NCBI GenBank assembly: GCA_963924555.1
Contig: OZ004592.1
Location: 5,890,001-5,954,000, forward strand
DNA from: Crambe crambe
Lineage: Eukaryota > Porifera > Demospongiae > Poecilosclerida > Crambeidae
Direction: 5' to 3'
DNA: 64,000 nt
Shown: positions 37,138 to 49,146 of the stretch, in pieces
Position numbering within the stretch: the stretch's first letter is position 1
Layout: each line of letters starts with the position of its first letter
Program-made: the position numbers and the translations under genes
The notes under the pieces: generated by a model
Database searches by the model: none
What the model saw: only the letters and a program-made list of their open reading frames with translations
What the model was told of the DNA's origin: nothing

Positions 37138-39270
37138 TTATATTGTTTTATAATCACACCTTTTCCTAGGGGGTCCATCAATTTCTAGTGGAACGAAACC
37201 CTCAGGTTCAGGGGGGATAACTTCTGAACCAGTTAGAGCTGGAACAGATACTATATACAATGAAAATAAATTTGTAGCGGAACCTTTCATTCATAGTTCG
37301 TTGCATAATACCTGGTGAGAAGTCAACGATCTTTTGTTGGCAGTCAGTTGAAGATTTGAACAAATATAAACGCACAGTGTTACTCAGTGTTATGCAAGTG
37401 TAAATTTATACCTTCTCTGTATTGCTGGCTCCATTCGGTTGTAAGATTAGATCAAGGGGGAGTTCCTCCTCTTCAGAGGCAGCTATGCTCTGTGAGGGTA
37501 ATAAAATAGGTGTCTCCAGTCCAACTACATACTCAAACTCACTGGAGACCATGTATAAGGGCATACTCAAATGCCTTATAATAGAGGATAAAGCGTGTAT
37601 ATACTCAAACTCACTGGAGACCATGTAGAAAATGGTTTGGAATTGGCAAATGGGCTGGAGAGGACCTGGGAGACTGGTGCTGATGAGCTGGTGGAAACAG
37701 AGTGGCCATTAGATGTTAACAGGTTTCTCTTCTCCCTTGAAAATGAGAGCCAGCATATTCTGTTTTTACTTACCTCTGTCTCAGCTTTTCTTCTGGTACC
37801 TTTAATATGAGAACAACAGCAATAAAATTAACAAAAAAAGAACAACTCCAGTCTTGATCACATACAGTTTTCCTTGAATAAGCATTCCTGTACTCATCCG
37901 CTTCAATGTCTAGTAATTCCACATGTCTCTGGACCGAGGTCTTCCAGTATTGGTACAGTCCTTCCTTCCCACCCATCCCAACCTGGCGTAGGGATCGCTC
38001 CAGGGCATTTTGGAACCCCAGACAACTGCTGTCCCCCAAGTTATGGTCAACATTCACTCTGAGAATCTTGCCAAAGTTGGAGAGAAAACTTCCCATTATG
38101 TCTGACAGTACTGCTAGAGCACTTGGAGAAGAACCTAAGAGAAATACTAGTACTTTAAGACCCCAAGGCTGCCGATAAGGAAAGGGTCTGGTAGGGACAG
38201 CAATTTCTCACGTTCATATCCAGAAAAGGAACAAATGGCTGCTGTGCTTTTTTGCTGCAACGTGTCGAGATGATGCTGATTGAGCTGAAGGGGAGGAATT
38301 TTCCTGTGAAATTAATATAATTATTATAGTTAAAACTGAAGCATGCAGAACTTACACAGGTGAACTGAGTGGGTCGTTAGGTTGAAGTCTAGCTTTCAGG
38401 TTACTGAATCTAGTTGGCTTCTCTGGAAGGGGCTCATACGAGTCACATTCCTGTATAAGATTATTGCACCATCTACATGAATCAGTATATCCACATAAAG
38501 CGAACCATGTTTTGGTGGTCTGATAGCATTAACAGCAGCTCTTTGACCTCCTTGATATGATGCTGCAGATCAATACAGTGTAGCACTGGATTGCTTCCTC
38601 CTCTGTCTAGAGGATGGTCCAGGGCAGCAGAAACACTAGAGCCAGAGGGAAAGACACAAACATAGACTGGAGGTCATTTGAATGAAGATCCTACCCTTTG
38701 GTTTGTGTTGATAGAGGAGGGGATGGAGTGGGTTCAAAGAGTCTCGGAACGGAACAAGTAAGAGGTCCAGCTTTCCACCCCTTCTGCCATAGAGGCACCT
38801 TTGGTTCTTGCTCCCGTTTCTCTTCTATTTCCCCCATGAGCTGTACCTCTGAAAGGAGGAAATAGTGCTGTCCCTCCACACAACACCTATACATTCAATG
38901 ACATACTTTCTTCATTTCTTTGGGGGATATCTGGTGTCATGGAAGGAGAGTCATTCACAGGAGGAGTCGAGGGAAGACCTTCAAATGACGTAGGCTGTTC
39001 ATGAGACCAGTTGTCTTCGATTCTCCTGGCACTACTGCCAATACCCACACTCAATTCAAACCCACCACCACGCTGACCACTCGCACTTGAGTTTGTCTTT
39101 CCAGAACTAGAAGGTATGCTCCCATCATTTACATTACAAGAAGAGATGTTAATGGAAGAGTCCTTTTCTCTTCTGCTTCCTTTGTGTTGCTTTTTCCCGT
39201 GGTCTTTTCCATGATGGCTGGATCTCCCTCCATGGGTCTGATGGGAATGTCTGCTACCCCCACTGGACAT
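37138..39270 (-). CDS. SUPT7L: SUPT7L-like SAGA/STAGA subunit (histone-fold)
   Basis: SUPT7L is a core subunit of the SAGA/STAGA histone acetyltransferase coactivator. The gene starts with exon 38907-39270 (start MSSGGSRHSHQTHGG), then exons at about 38695-38848, 38530-38640, 38355-38455, 38200-38300, 37850-38135, 37400-37790 and a last exon ending with the TAA at 37138. The diagnostic part is a bromodomain-associated histone fold: SALAVLSDIMGSFLSNFGKI, then LERSLRQVGMGGKEGLYQYW, followed by a helix ending DIEADEYRNAY, which parallels the EVGIGSVLSLQKFW region of SUPT7L. The first ~120 residues are His/Ser/Lys-rich and disordered, unlike vertebrate SUPT7L. The C-terminus is PPRKRCDYKTI and an AATAAA signal sits just beyond the stop (37125-37130). 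Exon edges are approximate. Confidence 0.68.
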
Positions 39271-39375
39271 CTTTTTGTCTAAAATTTCATTTCGTATAAT
39301 TAGATGAACATTTGGCACGTGGCATGCCTTGATATATCTACGATCGACGATTTCTTGTTTCTTCATAAGCTTGAA
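39271..39375. promoter_or_regulatory. Divergent promoter SUPT7L/NOA1 with an E-box
   Basis: 105 bp separate the chosen start codons. A CACGTG E-box is at 39316-39321. An in-frame ATG for NOA1 at 39304 lies inside this interval and would lengthen the leader by 24 residues. Confidence 0.6.
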
Positions 39376-41766
39376 ATGAACGTCGCGGTATTCCGAGCTT
39401 TTAAGTACGCACTCTCAAGAGGGTTGAGACCTTCTCTGAATTCGTCTAGCACGCCTCTGCATATCAATCTAGGTCGAGGGTGGGTGTGGTCTCACTGCCA
39501 CGCCTCCTCTTCACTGAGAACCTTCCATCTTCGATATTTGAGCTCTTTTGGTGCTAGATACTACTCCCTAAAGGAGGTGACTCTGACATGTAAGCCAGAT
39601 TGTGAAGATCAAACTGAGAAAGAGGAAAAGCAACAAGGGAAGACTTTTTCCCGGGAACTGCCTGACAAGTACAACTGCAGTGGGTGTGGTGCTCCTTTGC
39701 AGTCAGCTTTCCCCGAACGTCGTGGGTACATTCCAGAGGAGAAGCTAAAGGAGTATTCGGAGTTGATCAATGATCCAAAAAGCGTTCTTTTGGAGGAAGA
39801 CAATGAAGAGCAAAATGTCGCTGAGCAGAGTTTGACTGAAGAGGAACAAAAGACTCAAGAGGAGGAAGATGACAATAGTGATGATATAGAAGATTACTTT
39901 CCTGAGACACTGGATGACCAGTCAGAATCAAAGCGTACTGTGACTGAGTTGATCTGCAAGAGATGTTTCTCTCTTAAACATTACAACACTGCTCAGAATA
40001 TCATTCTCGAGAGCGATGATTATCTCCGTCACCTGGCAAGTTTGAAAGACAAGAGAGCTCTTATCATCATTTTGCTTGACATTGCGGATTTTCCCAGCTG
40101 CATTTTCCCAAACTTAAACACTCTCATATCTCCTAAATCATCTGTGTTGATAGTGGCCAATAAAATCGATCTTTTCCCTAAAGGCCTTCCAATGAGCTTC
40201 TGGAATCGATTTAGGAATTATGTAGTCAAGGAGTGTAGGGAAAGCAGCCTTGGTGATTGTGATATTGTTGGTGTTCGTTTTGTCAGCGTACGGAATGGAA
40301 CTGGAGTCATTGAACTCTCAGAAGAGATAGCACGAAAATGGGGAAACCGTGGTGATGTGTATCTCCTTGGATGCACCAATGTGGGGAAGTCGTCACTCTT
40401 CAACAAATTGCTGGTGCATCTTTGCGGTTCCAAGCCTGGAGAATTGAATGAGGATAGCAACCTCCTCACTCCGAAGGCGACCATTTCCCTGTGGCCTGGG
40501 ACCACTTTGGGACTGCTGAGTTTCCCTTTGATGTCCATGGGAAAGAGGAGGAGGCTCTTGAATCAGCAGAAAAGAAGGGAGGAAGAAATAGCATTGGGCA
40601 TCAGAAGTATGTTGAATAGTAGTTTAAGAAACCCGTGTAATCTATATGTGTAAACCTCAAGAAATAGGCCTATCATATTTTTGAGTAGAGGGGTCCCTTT
40701 ATTGAGCAAAACCCCTTGATTTCGTAAAAATACTTATCATCACTGTATTATCCCTTCAGAATTCGATGAGTACCAGGAAGGGGATGACTTCAGTAGGTTG
40801 GTCCAGAAGCATGAAGATACTGAGGAAGTGGAAGCAGTGGATGTGGAGGGTCTTGTCCAAGTGGAAGTGGAGGGTGTGCTGGAGGAGTTGGGATTATGGA
40901 AAAAGAAGAAACCTGTAGTGATTAATGAACCCCCTCAGAATAGATTCTGGCTCCACGACACTCCAGGTGCCATCAATGATGCTCAGGTGATGGGAAGACC
41001 CCTTAGTATTAGTGTGGGCTGTTGGCCTTTAATAATTTGCAGATTTCTGAGGTGTCAGGTTATGTTTATTTTTTCAGCTGATCAACTACTTGACGACTAA
41101 AGAACTGACCCTGGGGCTCCCCAAGGTTCCTCTAAAGCCAAAAACATTCATACTGAAGCCAGGACAATGCATGTTCCTGGGAGGTCTTGCTAGACTAGAC
41201 TACCTTGATGTAAGAGTTAAGAATTTTAAGACCCACAATGTTAATGCTTTCACCACATTTTTATAGGGACCAGATTCTGCATATTTCACCGTGTTCACCT
41301 GGTCTTATATAAATATCCATGCAACCAAGATGGAAATGGCAGACATCCTATACCAGAGGCACATGTGTCAGCCATCTTCTCTTTTCAAAGTAAAAATTGT
41401 CTTGTTTTTAGACATTTTAAAGATTATTCCTCCTTCGTCTCTATATAGCTACCCCTGGATTCTGAAAAGCGAGGTACATCCTTTCCACCACTCGAGCACG
41501 AAACAATCTCTGTCCGAGGGACAGGATGGAAAAGAAGTGCAGCCGACATAATTCTTTCCAGTGTTGGTTGGGTGGCAGTTACCATGAGAGATGGAGGAAT
41601 AATCATGCTCAGAGCACATACCCCTAAGGGGAAGGGGATACATGTGCGACAACCAGCTCTGTTTGACGAGGCAATTAATCAGAGGGGCAAACGAGAACGC
41701 CATGGGAACAGAACAGCTTTCTTAGGTTCTGTGAAGCGAAGGAAGCGTAAAAAAATGATTCCCTAG
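39376..41766 (+). CDS. NOA1: NOA1, mitochondrial circularly permuted GTPase
   Basis: NOA1 is a YqeH-type GTPase needed for mitochondrial small-subunit ribosome assembly. Exons: 39376-40606, 40760-40986, 41078-41209, 41267-41389, 41449-41766, giving 676 residues, near the vertebrate length. A basic, Arg/Ser-rich N-terminus fits a mitochondrial presequence. A zinc-binding pair follows (CSGCGAPLQS, then CKRCFSLKHY), separated here by an unusual acidic insert. GTPase motifs come in permuted order: NKIDLFP (G4), GCTNVGKSSLFNKLL (G1), then LWPGTT (G2) and HDTPGAIND (G3). The C-terminal segment has ILKPGQCMFLGGLARLDYL and a lysine/arginine-rich end. An upstream in-frame ATG at 39304 is possible but MNVAVFRAFKYALSRG is the better presequence. 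It ends 81 bp from the PSMD8 stop. Confidence 0.93.
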
Positions 41767-41847
41767 TGTAATTATAACTCTTGCATTTTTTTTTTCATAA
41801 TAATTATAATGCAGTCATTATAACAACCTCAACCCACTCTAATCAAC

Positions 41848-42809
41848 TTAGACTATCTTCTCCAATTCTCTAGCGTAGCCTAATTCTTGGCGGATGAGAG
41901 CGTCATTTTTTATGAAATGGAGATCTTCTTTTTTTTCTTCTTGAGAGAAGAGGAAGACTTGACCAGATGAATCTGTCTGCCAGCTCCTCTGGTCAGCAAA
42001 CTCCAACAGCTGCTGGTGAGAACCAATCATCAGCATCTTTGCAGCCTCTCCCACTGATATCTGAAGGAAAGAATACCAAGGGCTCAAGTGAAAAGAAACC
42101 AACATGTATCAATCTATCCACACTTTCTTGGCAACTGAGTGGTGCTAACTACTAAATGAAGACCATAATGTATCTAATTTAACAAAGGTGCCCCCAGAAT
42201 CCTAATCCTCCTCACCTGAGAATAAGCCTTTACTGCACAGGAGGCAATCTCCAATCTAATTGTATCTATCAGAGTGTCAATGAAGAAGTTGTAATTTTGT
42301 GCAGGGATGTTACCCTTTGAGAGAAAAACCTTGTGGAAACTCCCCTCCATCAAAAACTGTTCCAACGATATGGGGTGTTTGATGTAGACATTTTTATGCT
42401 CTTCAGCTGATAGTAACTCCATTTCTGTGTGGAATTCTGCTAACCTATTCTGAGCCAGCAGACTCAGCAAATTTAAACCTAGGATGTGGTATTTGTATGA
42501 GGAGTCAGGAAGGCACTTATTGAAATCAAAATAGTAGCACTTCAGCTGAGCCACATATCTGTGAAAAGATGGAATATCCTTTATTTCAATACTCCATAAT
42601 GCTCCAATTTCCAGCGTGTTTCTTGCTAGCACCAACTCCTTGGCGTCCACAGCACCAGTCTCTTTCCCAGTGGGAAGAAAAGATAAATTTAGTAGGAGTA
42701 TTTTCATCTGAGATAATAACTGGCCCACTTTTGCCATGTCACCTGAAGTCCAGGTTGCTTCCAGACGCTGATAAACAGCCACAGCATCTTCTAAACTTTT
42801 AGAACTCAT
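41848..42809 (-). CDS. PSMD8: PSMD8/Rpn12, 26S proteasome lid subunit
   Basis: Rpn12 is a PCI-domain subunit of the 19S regulatory particle lid. Exons 42216-42809 and 41848-42060 join to 268 residues. Signature stretches are LARNTLEIGALWSIEIKDIP, YVAQLKCYYFDFNKCLPDS, LGLNLLSLLAQNRLAEFHTE, YIKHPISLEQFLMEGSFHKV, and the conserved C-terminal GYARELEKIV. The PCI winged-helix region (EAAKMLMIGSHQQLLEFA) is more divergent than the N-terminal repeats. The start at 42809 (MSSKSLEDA) matches the short form of the family. It shares a 169-bp divergent promoter with drebrin-like. Confidence 0.96.
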
Positions 42810-42978
42810 CTGTAGCTGTCTGAAGAGCACTCGTTTTCATATGGAACCTGTGGTTCGTTTTCTAATTAAAGCACAGTTTGATCACGTGCTACAGGATCGA
42901 GAAGCCATACTAGTATACAGTGGAGGTAGCTTCTGCCATTCATTAGTACTTCTCGAGCTAAATCGCAGAGGAACCGTA
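42810..42978. promoter_or_regulatory. Divergent promoter PSMD8/DBNL with an E-box
   Basis: 169 bp separate the start codons chosen here. A CACGTG E-box is at 42883-42888. The interval is also open in frame with drebrin-like from an upstream ATG at 42841, so part may be 5' UTR or an N-terminal extension. Confidence 0.55.
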
Positions 42979-45900
42979 ATGGCCATTAACCTGAAGAAGT
43001 ATGAGAGTGAGCTGCGGGAAGCTTACAATGATGTGCTGAGCGATAAAACGGACACAAACTGGTAAGGCTACAGGTGTAGCTAAATATTTTGTAACCATTT
43101 GTAACTATCTCTGGAATCCAAGCACAGCTGATCTGTGAGTGGATGTAATAATAAGTGGTCATAATTGTCATACTATTAGTGCAACTGGTGTGATTGGGTC
43201 TTGTTTCAGTGCTCTCTAACATGACCACAACAACAGTCTTGGGAGCTAATGCTATGCAGTATTGCAATGGCAAAGACACAAAATCGAATACTCGGGCAGT
43301 TTGAGGTTCTAAAGTATTTAGCAATGGGACTGGGAATGGCAAATGTGTACAAAATGATATTTCAATTGAACTCTAAACAGTTAATTCATGTCTTGTTTTT
43401 CTGCAGGGCTGTTTTTACCTATGATGGGAAATCAAATGACCTTAAAGTATCTGAAACAGGAGGTAGGTCAGTTGGTTAACTGAGTTTCTCATCAAGCTAC
43501 TTTTGAGTTCACATTATTAGTGGAATTGTTGATACAAGGATATTGACTGTTGTTCTTTTGTATACAATACACATACTATGGAATTGCCATATAAGTCCCT
43601 AGTTCTTATCTTCTGCTCCAGTTTTCCCTCTATTTGGAGAGGGTGATGTGGAAGCCTAATGAAGCATGTCAAATTAGCTCATAACTATAATACTAGAACC
43701 CCTTAATAAGTATGAAACCCCTCGATATGTGGAATCCTCAATAAGTGTGCTGGAATACCCCTATACACTTCCTGGGCCTCATGTCCACCTTTATGTGACC
43801 TTTGAACCCATTATGTAGATGGTGATTTGGATGAGATGGTGGAGGAGTTGAGTGGTGGGAAGATGATGTATGCCTTCTTCAGAATCAAAGATCCCAACAC
43901 ACAACTCTTCAAAAATGTCCTGGTCAACTGGGTGAGTCTTAACAATGTTCCTGACTATCTGCATACGACTGACAATGAGTGAGTGAATGGGGTTGTGCAA
44001 TTAGCAAGTGTTCTTTTCAAAGTGGTATGAGTAGGAATATATGTCAGCACTTTCCTCCTATATCTGTGAAAACAAAAGTCCCTCTACCTCATGGGTACAT
44101 GGGGGAGGGGGTTATTCCATAAGGCTCTTATGTCCTTGGGCGGTGTGTGGTGGCATGGTGAGTCCTATCACTGTTTCTCTCTGAACTCTCCAGTCGGGTG
44201 AAGGAGTACCGTCTGTTCGGAAGGGGAATTGTGCTCGGCATGCAACAGATGTGGCCAGGTTCTTTAGGGTGAGTTACCTATCCTACCCTGACCCCACCTT
44301 CACAGTTCATTATGTCGTGTTCTTGCAAGAGTGTATGTATCTCCATGATTATTATTTCAACTTTGTCCCCTCGTGGACTGGTTGTATGACACCCTCCTTT
44401 TCTTTGATCCTCCAGGGTGCCCATGTGACCATCAACGCCCGATCCGAGATGGATTTGGATGAGGATACCATCAAGGACAAAGTGTCCAAGGCATCGGGTA
44501 AGTATGTACACATCACATGACTAAGTATGTACACATCACATGACTAAGTATGTACACATCACATGACTAAGTATGTACACATCACATGACTAACTTTCAA
44601 GTAAACAGAGTACATATTTTATCCGTAATTCCAAGTGTCCTCTAGTGGAGGAAGGCTCCACCCAATGAGTTTTGGTGTCATTCGAACATGTGCACCCTCT
44701 TATTTTGGGTATAATCTTTGATCCTGACTTTGGCAGTCATCCAATTTTTTCATCCAATCTGACATTCCTCAATAGAGCTTAGAAGACAACCAGGCGTAGC
44801 TCCCCTGTGGGAATAGTGTTTACAAATGATATGGATTGTATGCATTACACATTAGGTGCAAATTTCAGTTTTCACAAGGAGAAAGCACGTCCCATGCCGG
44901 AATCCGGTCCAGTGGTAAGTAATGGTAATGTGCTCCATGTATGGACTTTATAAAGGTTTTCAATCAAGGGTTCTGTGTACAAGAAGGCTGATCCCAGAGC
45001 TCACATCAATAAAAGCAGAGATCAATTTTGGGAGGAGCAAGAGGTCAGTTACTGCAGATGAGTGGGATAATTATAAAAGGAGGGGGGCAGGGTAGGGAGG
45101 TTGGTGCAATCTAATTGGAGTACGTAGCTGCTGATTGGATTATGTTTGTCTGACTAGAAACTTGAAGAGCAGCGACGAAAGAGTGAAAAAAAGATGGCTG
45201 TAACAACTAAAGTCCAGGAAGAGAAGGAAAGAAGAGAGAGAGAGGTATGGTAATTTGATTTGGAATTAATCAGCGAGGAAAGAAAGTTCTCACTCCCCCA
45301 ATGTAGGCAAGAGAAACTGAAGCCCGTGAACGGGCAAACAAAGAGAAATTTCAAGACATTGATAAGCAAAAGTATGTATCTTTTTCTTTTGGAATTGAGT
45401 GAAATAAGTTATGGTGATGTTGTAGGAGACAGCAGGCTCTTACAATGAAGAAAGAGCAAGAGGAAAAGGAGGCAGAATTGGTAAGTGGTGGCTACAAGTT
45501 GTCTGTTGAGTAATGGGTCATTAGCATGTAATTATGGTGACTCTTTAGCAAGCTCGGTTGAGTCGTCGTGAGAAGGAGGTGGACTCTGAACTCCAGCAGC
45601 AGAAGACACAGCAGCAGCGGCAAAGGGTGCAGGAGCACTCAACCATTGCTGCAGGTGTCAGAGACAAGAAAGCAGCTTTTGAAAGACCTGCACCTGTTCC
45701 AAAAAAACCGGCTGCCCGACCACCAAAGAAGACTATTCCTGTTCCACGTCAGCCAGAACCTGAACCAGAACCTGAACCAGAGCCAGAACCAGAACCAGAT
45801 TATGAACAGGAGCCTGAGCCGGAACCAGATTATGAACAGGAGCCTGAGCCGGAACCAGATTATGAACAGGAGCCTGAGCCGGAACCAGAGCCAGAACCTG

Positions 45901-46937
45901 AGCCAGAACCTGAGCCAGAACCTGAGCCAGAACCTGAGCCGGAACCTGAGCCGGAACCGGAATCAATTTATGAGCAGGAGCCACCAGAGCCTGATCAACC
46001 AATGTATGATGATGTAGAGTCTGCACAACAGCCTCAAGGTAAATTCAAGCAAATTGTAGCATTTACTACATTGAAACAATCTCTTGATCTACAGATGACT
46101 ATTATGCTGAGGAACCTGAACAGCCTTTGTATGATGATGTGCAGGAACAAGCTGAACCAGAAGAGCCGGATCAGCCCATGTACGATGATGTCCAAGGAAC
46201 TGCTGAAGAGCCTGACCAAGCCATTTATGATGATGCTAATATCGTTGAGGTGTGTGTGCTGTGTGGTGGAACCTAGCACCTTTGTTTCATGGATTTACAC
46301 AGAATTGTAGTGAGATGTCAAGGCCTTCATTCAAGGCAGTGCTTGTTTATATTCCTGCACTTGAACACAGCCATAACATTGCTAATGTTTAAGTTACACC
46401 CACTTCAGTTGGAACTGAATTCAGGATATAACAGTACTGGTAGCATCCATGTAGAATGTGTGTGTAGGATGCAAGTGGAGGCATGTTTTCAATTCTATAT
46501 TCCTGACAGCTGGAAAGGTCTATAGAATTATTACTTTAAGCTATAATACATACTGTACACATAACCACCAGTGATGTTGACAATGTGTGCTATTCTTCTG
46601 TCTTATGAATGGGTCCTTTGTTTTTAAAATATTTTTTCATGTCCTTTTTCTTTATCAACTGCAGAGTACCGGGCTTACTGCAAAAACACTGTATGACTAT
46701 CAAGCCGGTATGTAACAATAATATATCATGATTCATAATACAGTTCCACTTCTGAAAGGAATGATGGCTCACAGATTTTACTCTCTCTTTACTCCAGAGG
46801 ACGAGGGAGAACTGTCATTTGATGTGGATGAGATTATCACAGACATAGAGCAGCTTGATCCTGGGTGGTGGAGGGGTACCCGTCAATTGGATGGCTCCTA
46901 TGGACTCTTCCCTGCTAATTATGTGGAACTTGTTTAG
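42979..46937 (+). CDS. DBNL: Drebrin-like / Abp1 actin-binding adaptor
   Basis: Abp1/mAbp1 links F-actin to endocytosis through an ADF-H domain and an SH3 domain. Early exons are 42979-43061, 43407-43462, 43819-43931, 44194-44268, 44416-44497 and from 44856; further small exons lead to the SH3 exons at about 46665-46708 and 46798-46937. ADF-H: residues ~1-135 ([68 protein letters not shown]). Next is a charged coiled coil rich in Glu, Arg and Gln, then a long Pro-Glu repeat with embedded DYEQ, then four tyrosine motifs (MYDDV, LYDDV, MYDDV, IYDDA). The SH3 domain is complete ([37 protein letters not shown]). Starting at 42979 gives the expected MAINL beginning; an in-frame ATG at 42841 would add 46 residues. 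Confidence 0.92.
44500..44592. repeat. 23-bp tandem repeat, four copies, starting at a DBNL splice donor
   Basis: The unit AAGTATGTACACATCACATG plus ACT repeats four times. The first copy overlaps the donor GTAAGTATGT of exon 44416-44497, so each copy carries a GTATGT donor-like word. Confidence 0.9.
45750..45965 (+). repeat. Pro-Glu codon repeat within DBNL
   Basis: Coding repeat based on CCAGAACCTGAG, encoding PEPEPE with three larger internal units that each carry PDYEQ. Units are nearly identical at the DNA level, indicating recent expansion. Confidence 0.85.
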
Positions 46938-47136
46938 TAGACACAGCTGGCTGCTATATACATGTATTGTGCATCCTCCAAATAAAATAGCCAAATAATT
47001 GAGTTCAACTCAACTTTTAGTGTATCATATTTTATTTTTTTTAAATTTGAGTGATTAAAAATTAAGAAGAATGTAATGTAATGGGGTGTGTACTACTAAG
47101 CGAGGAGTTTTAGCTGGCTGGTCAGTCCGGAGTGCC

Positions 47137-48902
47137 ATGACAAGGAGTTCCATAACGGTGCGTTGGTGTGTTCTACTTCTTGCCTTGTTCACCGTATTGG
47201 GAGTTGTCCTGATCCATCTCTACCTCAAAAACATCCGGATAAAACACTTTTACTCTCAGGTAATCTAGCGAGCAAGCAAGTTACTGGATGTGCTGCTAAC
47301 CTCATTTCCTCATGTAGCTAGTATCTACCCTATATATTTCATGGATTTTGTTTCAACTCGTGTTTTTGTCTATTCTAGCCCCCTGTTCAAAGTGAAGTTA
47401 ATTCATCCCAGTATGTCCCCACTTTTAAAGCAAAAGAAGAAGTACATAACAATCAGGATTTAGCCAGCAATTCAAACTCTGCTCCACCAGTAAACAGTGA
47501 CATCCATTATACCCCAGTCGTTTCAAGCCATCAAACTGCCACAGAACACAGATCTTCAGTTAACATATCGACAGGTGCTGCAACAGTCAAAATCCACTCC
47601 ATATTCAGAGGTCCCAGTGTTTTATATGATCTTGTGAGATGTAGTAGGTCAATGGGCATACCCGAGGAAAGATTGCAACAAAAGAAGGACCATATTGTTG
47701 AAGTGAGCAAGAGAGCTGGCACATTCTTGGAGGAAATTCGTTCCTTACTTCCAGAGAAATTTTCCACGAGATACAAGAATCCGTGCTGGTCAGCAGAACA
47801 GCCCAAGGATTATCCAGGGTGGCAACATATGGTGTTATCTTACTTCCATTATGGAGTCAGGCAGCTGAGACCTGGAAGAGCATGGAGATTTTCCCGTTTC
47901 CTTAGCAAACCAGTTAACGACAATTCAAACGGCAGCATTACTCTTTGTCTCCCTTATTTCTTCTTGGCAGGTTTTCCAAAGAGTGCCACTACCACCATCC
48001 ATAATGCTCTGGGAAAACTGCCCCAGGTTGTAACGCCCACAGAGAAGGAGCCACACTGGTGGACAAGAACTCTTAAAATTGCCAAATCCAAGACCTTCAA
48101 TTCTGAATACTTCCCCATTGCATTCGTGGCGTATACTCTTTTTTTTACCGAATTAAATTCAGAAGTGAGTAAGAAATGGGACAATACCACTCAGTTCATT
48201 ACTTATGATGGAAGTCAATCAACTCTATGGGATTCTAACTTCTACTATGATGGGCTGGACTACTGTGCAATGCCTGTAGTAATTAGCAGGGTCCTACCCA
48301 ATACTAAATTCATTGTGGTAATGAGGAATCCAATAACTAGATTGTACTCGCACTTCTTGTACAGTTTCAGATACCATTTCGGCAGTGTGAGGAACTGGCC
48401 GTCAAAGGTGAGAAGAAGGGAAGAGGAAATATTTCACACACAAGTGACTACAGAAATCACAGGTTTTCGTGAATGCCTTAAAGTTCTGTCAGTATTTGAA
48501 TGTACTAGTGTGGGAATGTACAATGCATCTAAGAGAAACGCTGAATTTATGGATGTGGAGAGCCAAGTGGGGTACAAGTTGATGATAGGTTTATACATAG
48601 TCCACATTAAAAAATGGCTCGAGTTCTACCCGATCGAGAACTTCTTGTTTATCAAGATGGAGGACATCTCAAAGGATTCTTTCGGGACCATGTCCAAGAT
48701 CACCGAGTTTCTAGGATTGAGTCCCATTACATCAAGAGAAGTTGCTGAGAATTTACTAGAGGTAAAGATGAACGTCATGCGTGAAAGTCATGTCAAGCCA
48801 ATGGCAGCTCAGACCAGATCAATGTTGGAAGAGTTTTACCAACCTTATAACCTAGAACTAGCACAGCTGCTTGAGGACCAACATTTTTTGTGGAACGAAT
48901 AG
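47137..48902 (+). CDS. Golgi carbohydrate sulfotransferase, CHST15-like
   Basis: Predicted type II Golgi enzyme that uses PAPS to sulfate a glycan, closest in feel to CHST15 (GalNAc4S-6ST). Exons 47137-47259 and 47379-48902 give 548 residues. A single membrane anchor lies at residues ~10-30 (VLLLALFTVLGVVLIHLYL), followed by a variable stem and a catalytic domain. The 5'-phosphosulfate loop is AGFPKSATTTIHNAL (about residue 238), and the 3'-phosphate motif is VVMRNPITRLYSHFLYS (about residue 353) with the Arg and Ser expected. The late segment WLEFYPIENFLFIKMEDISK is typical of the family. The acceptor sugar cannot be told from sequence. It is convergent with the fibrinogen-like gene, 244 bp apart. 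Confidence 0.87.
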
Positions 48903-49146
48903 CTAATTGCCTTTTTATATAATTATTATTTATTTAGCTATTTTGATCATTATAAACATCATCCTTGACAACAAATGTAAAATTTAAACTCCTTAACTAA
49001 AATAGCTAATGTGAAATCATGACACCAAAAGGGGGAAAATGACAAATTTACTATCATAACCAAGAGAAAATGTATACTAACTAGTTTAGTTACAGTAGGC
49101 CTAGCTATATGAACACACAATCAACTAACTGGGTTTTTTGTTTGTT

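Noticed and set aside
45568-46026. Asn/Gln- and Val/Pro/Ala-rich frames over the DBNL repeat
   Set aside because: Other-frame shadows of the Pro-Glu coding repeat.
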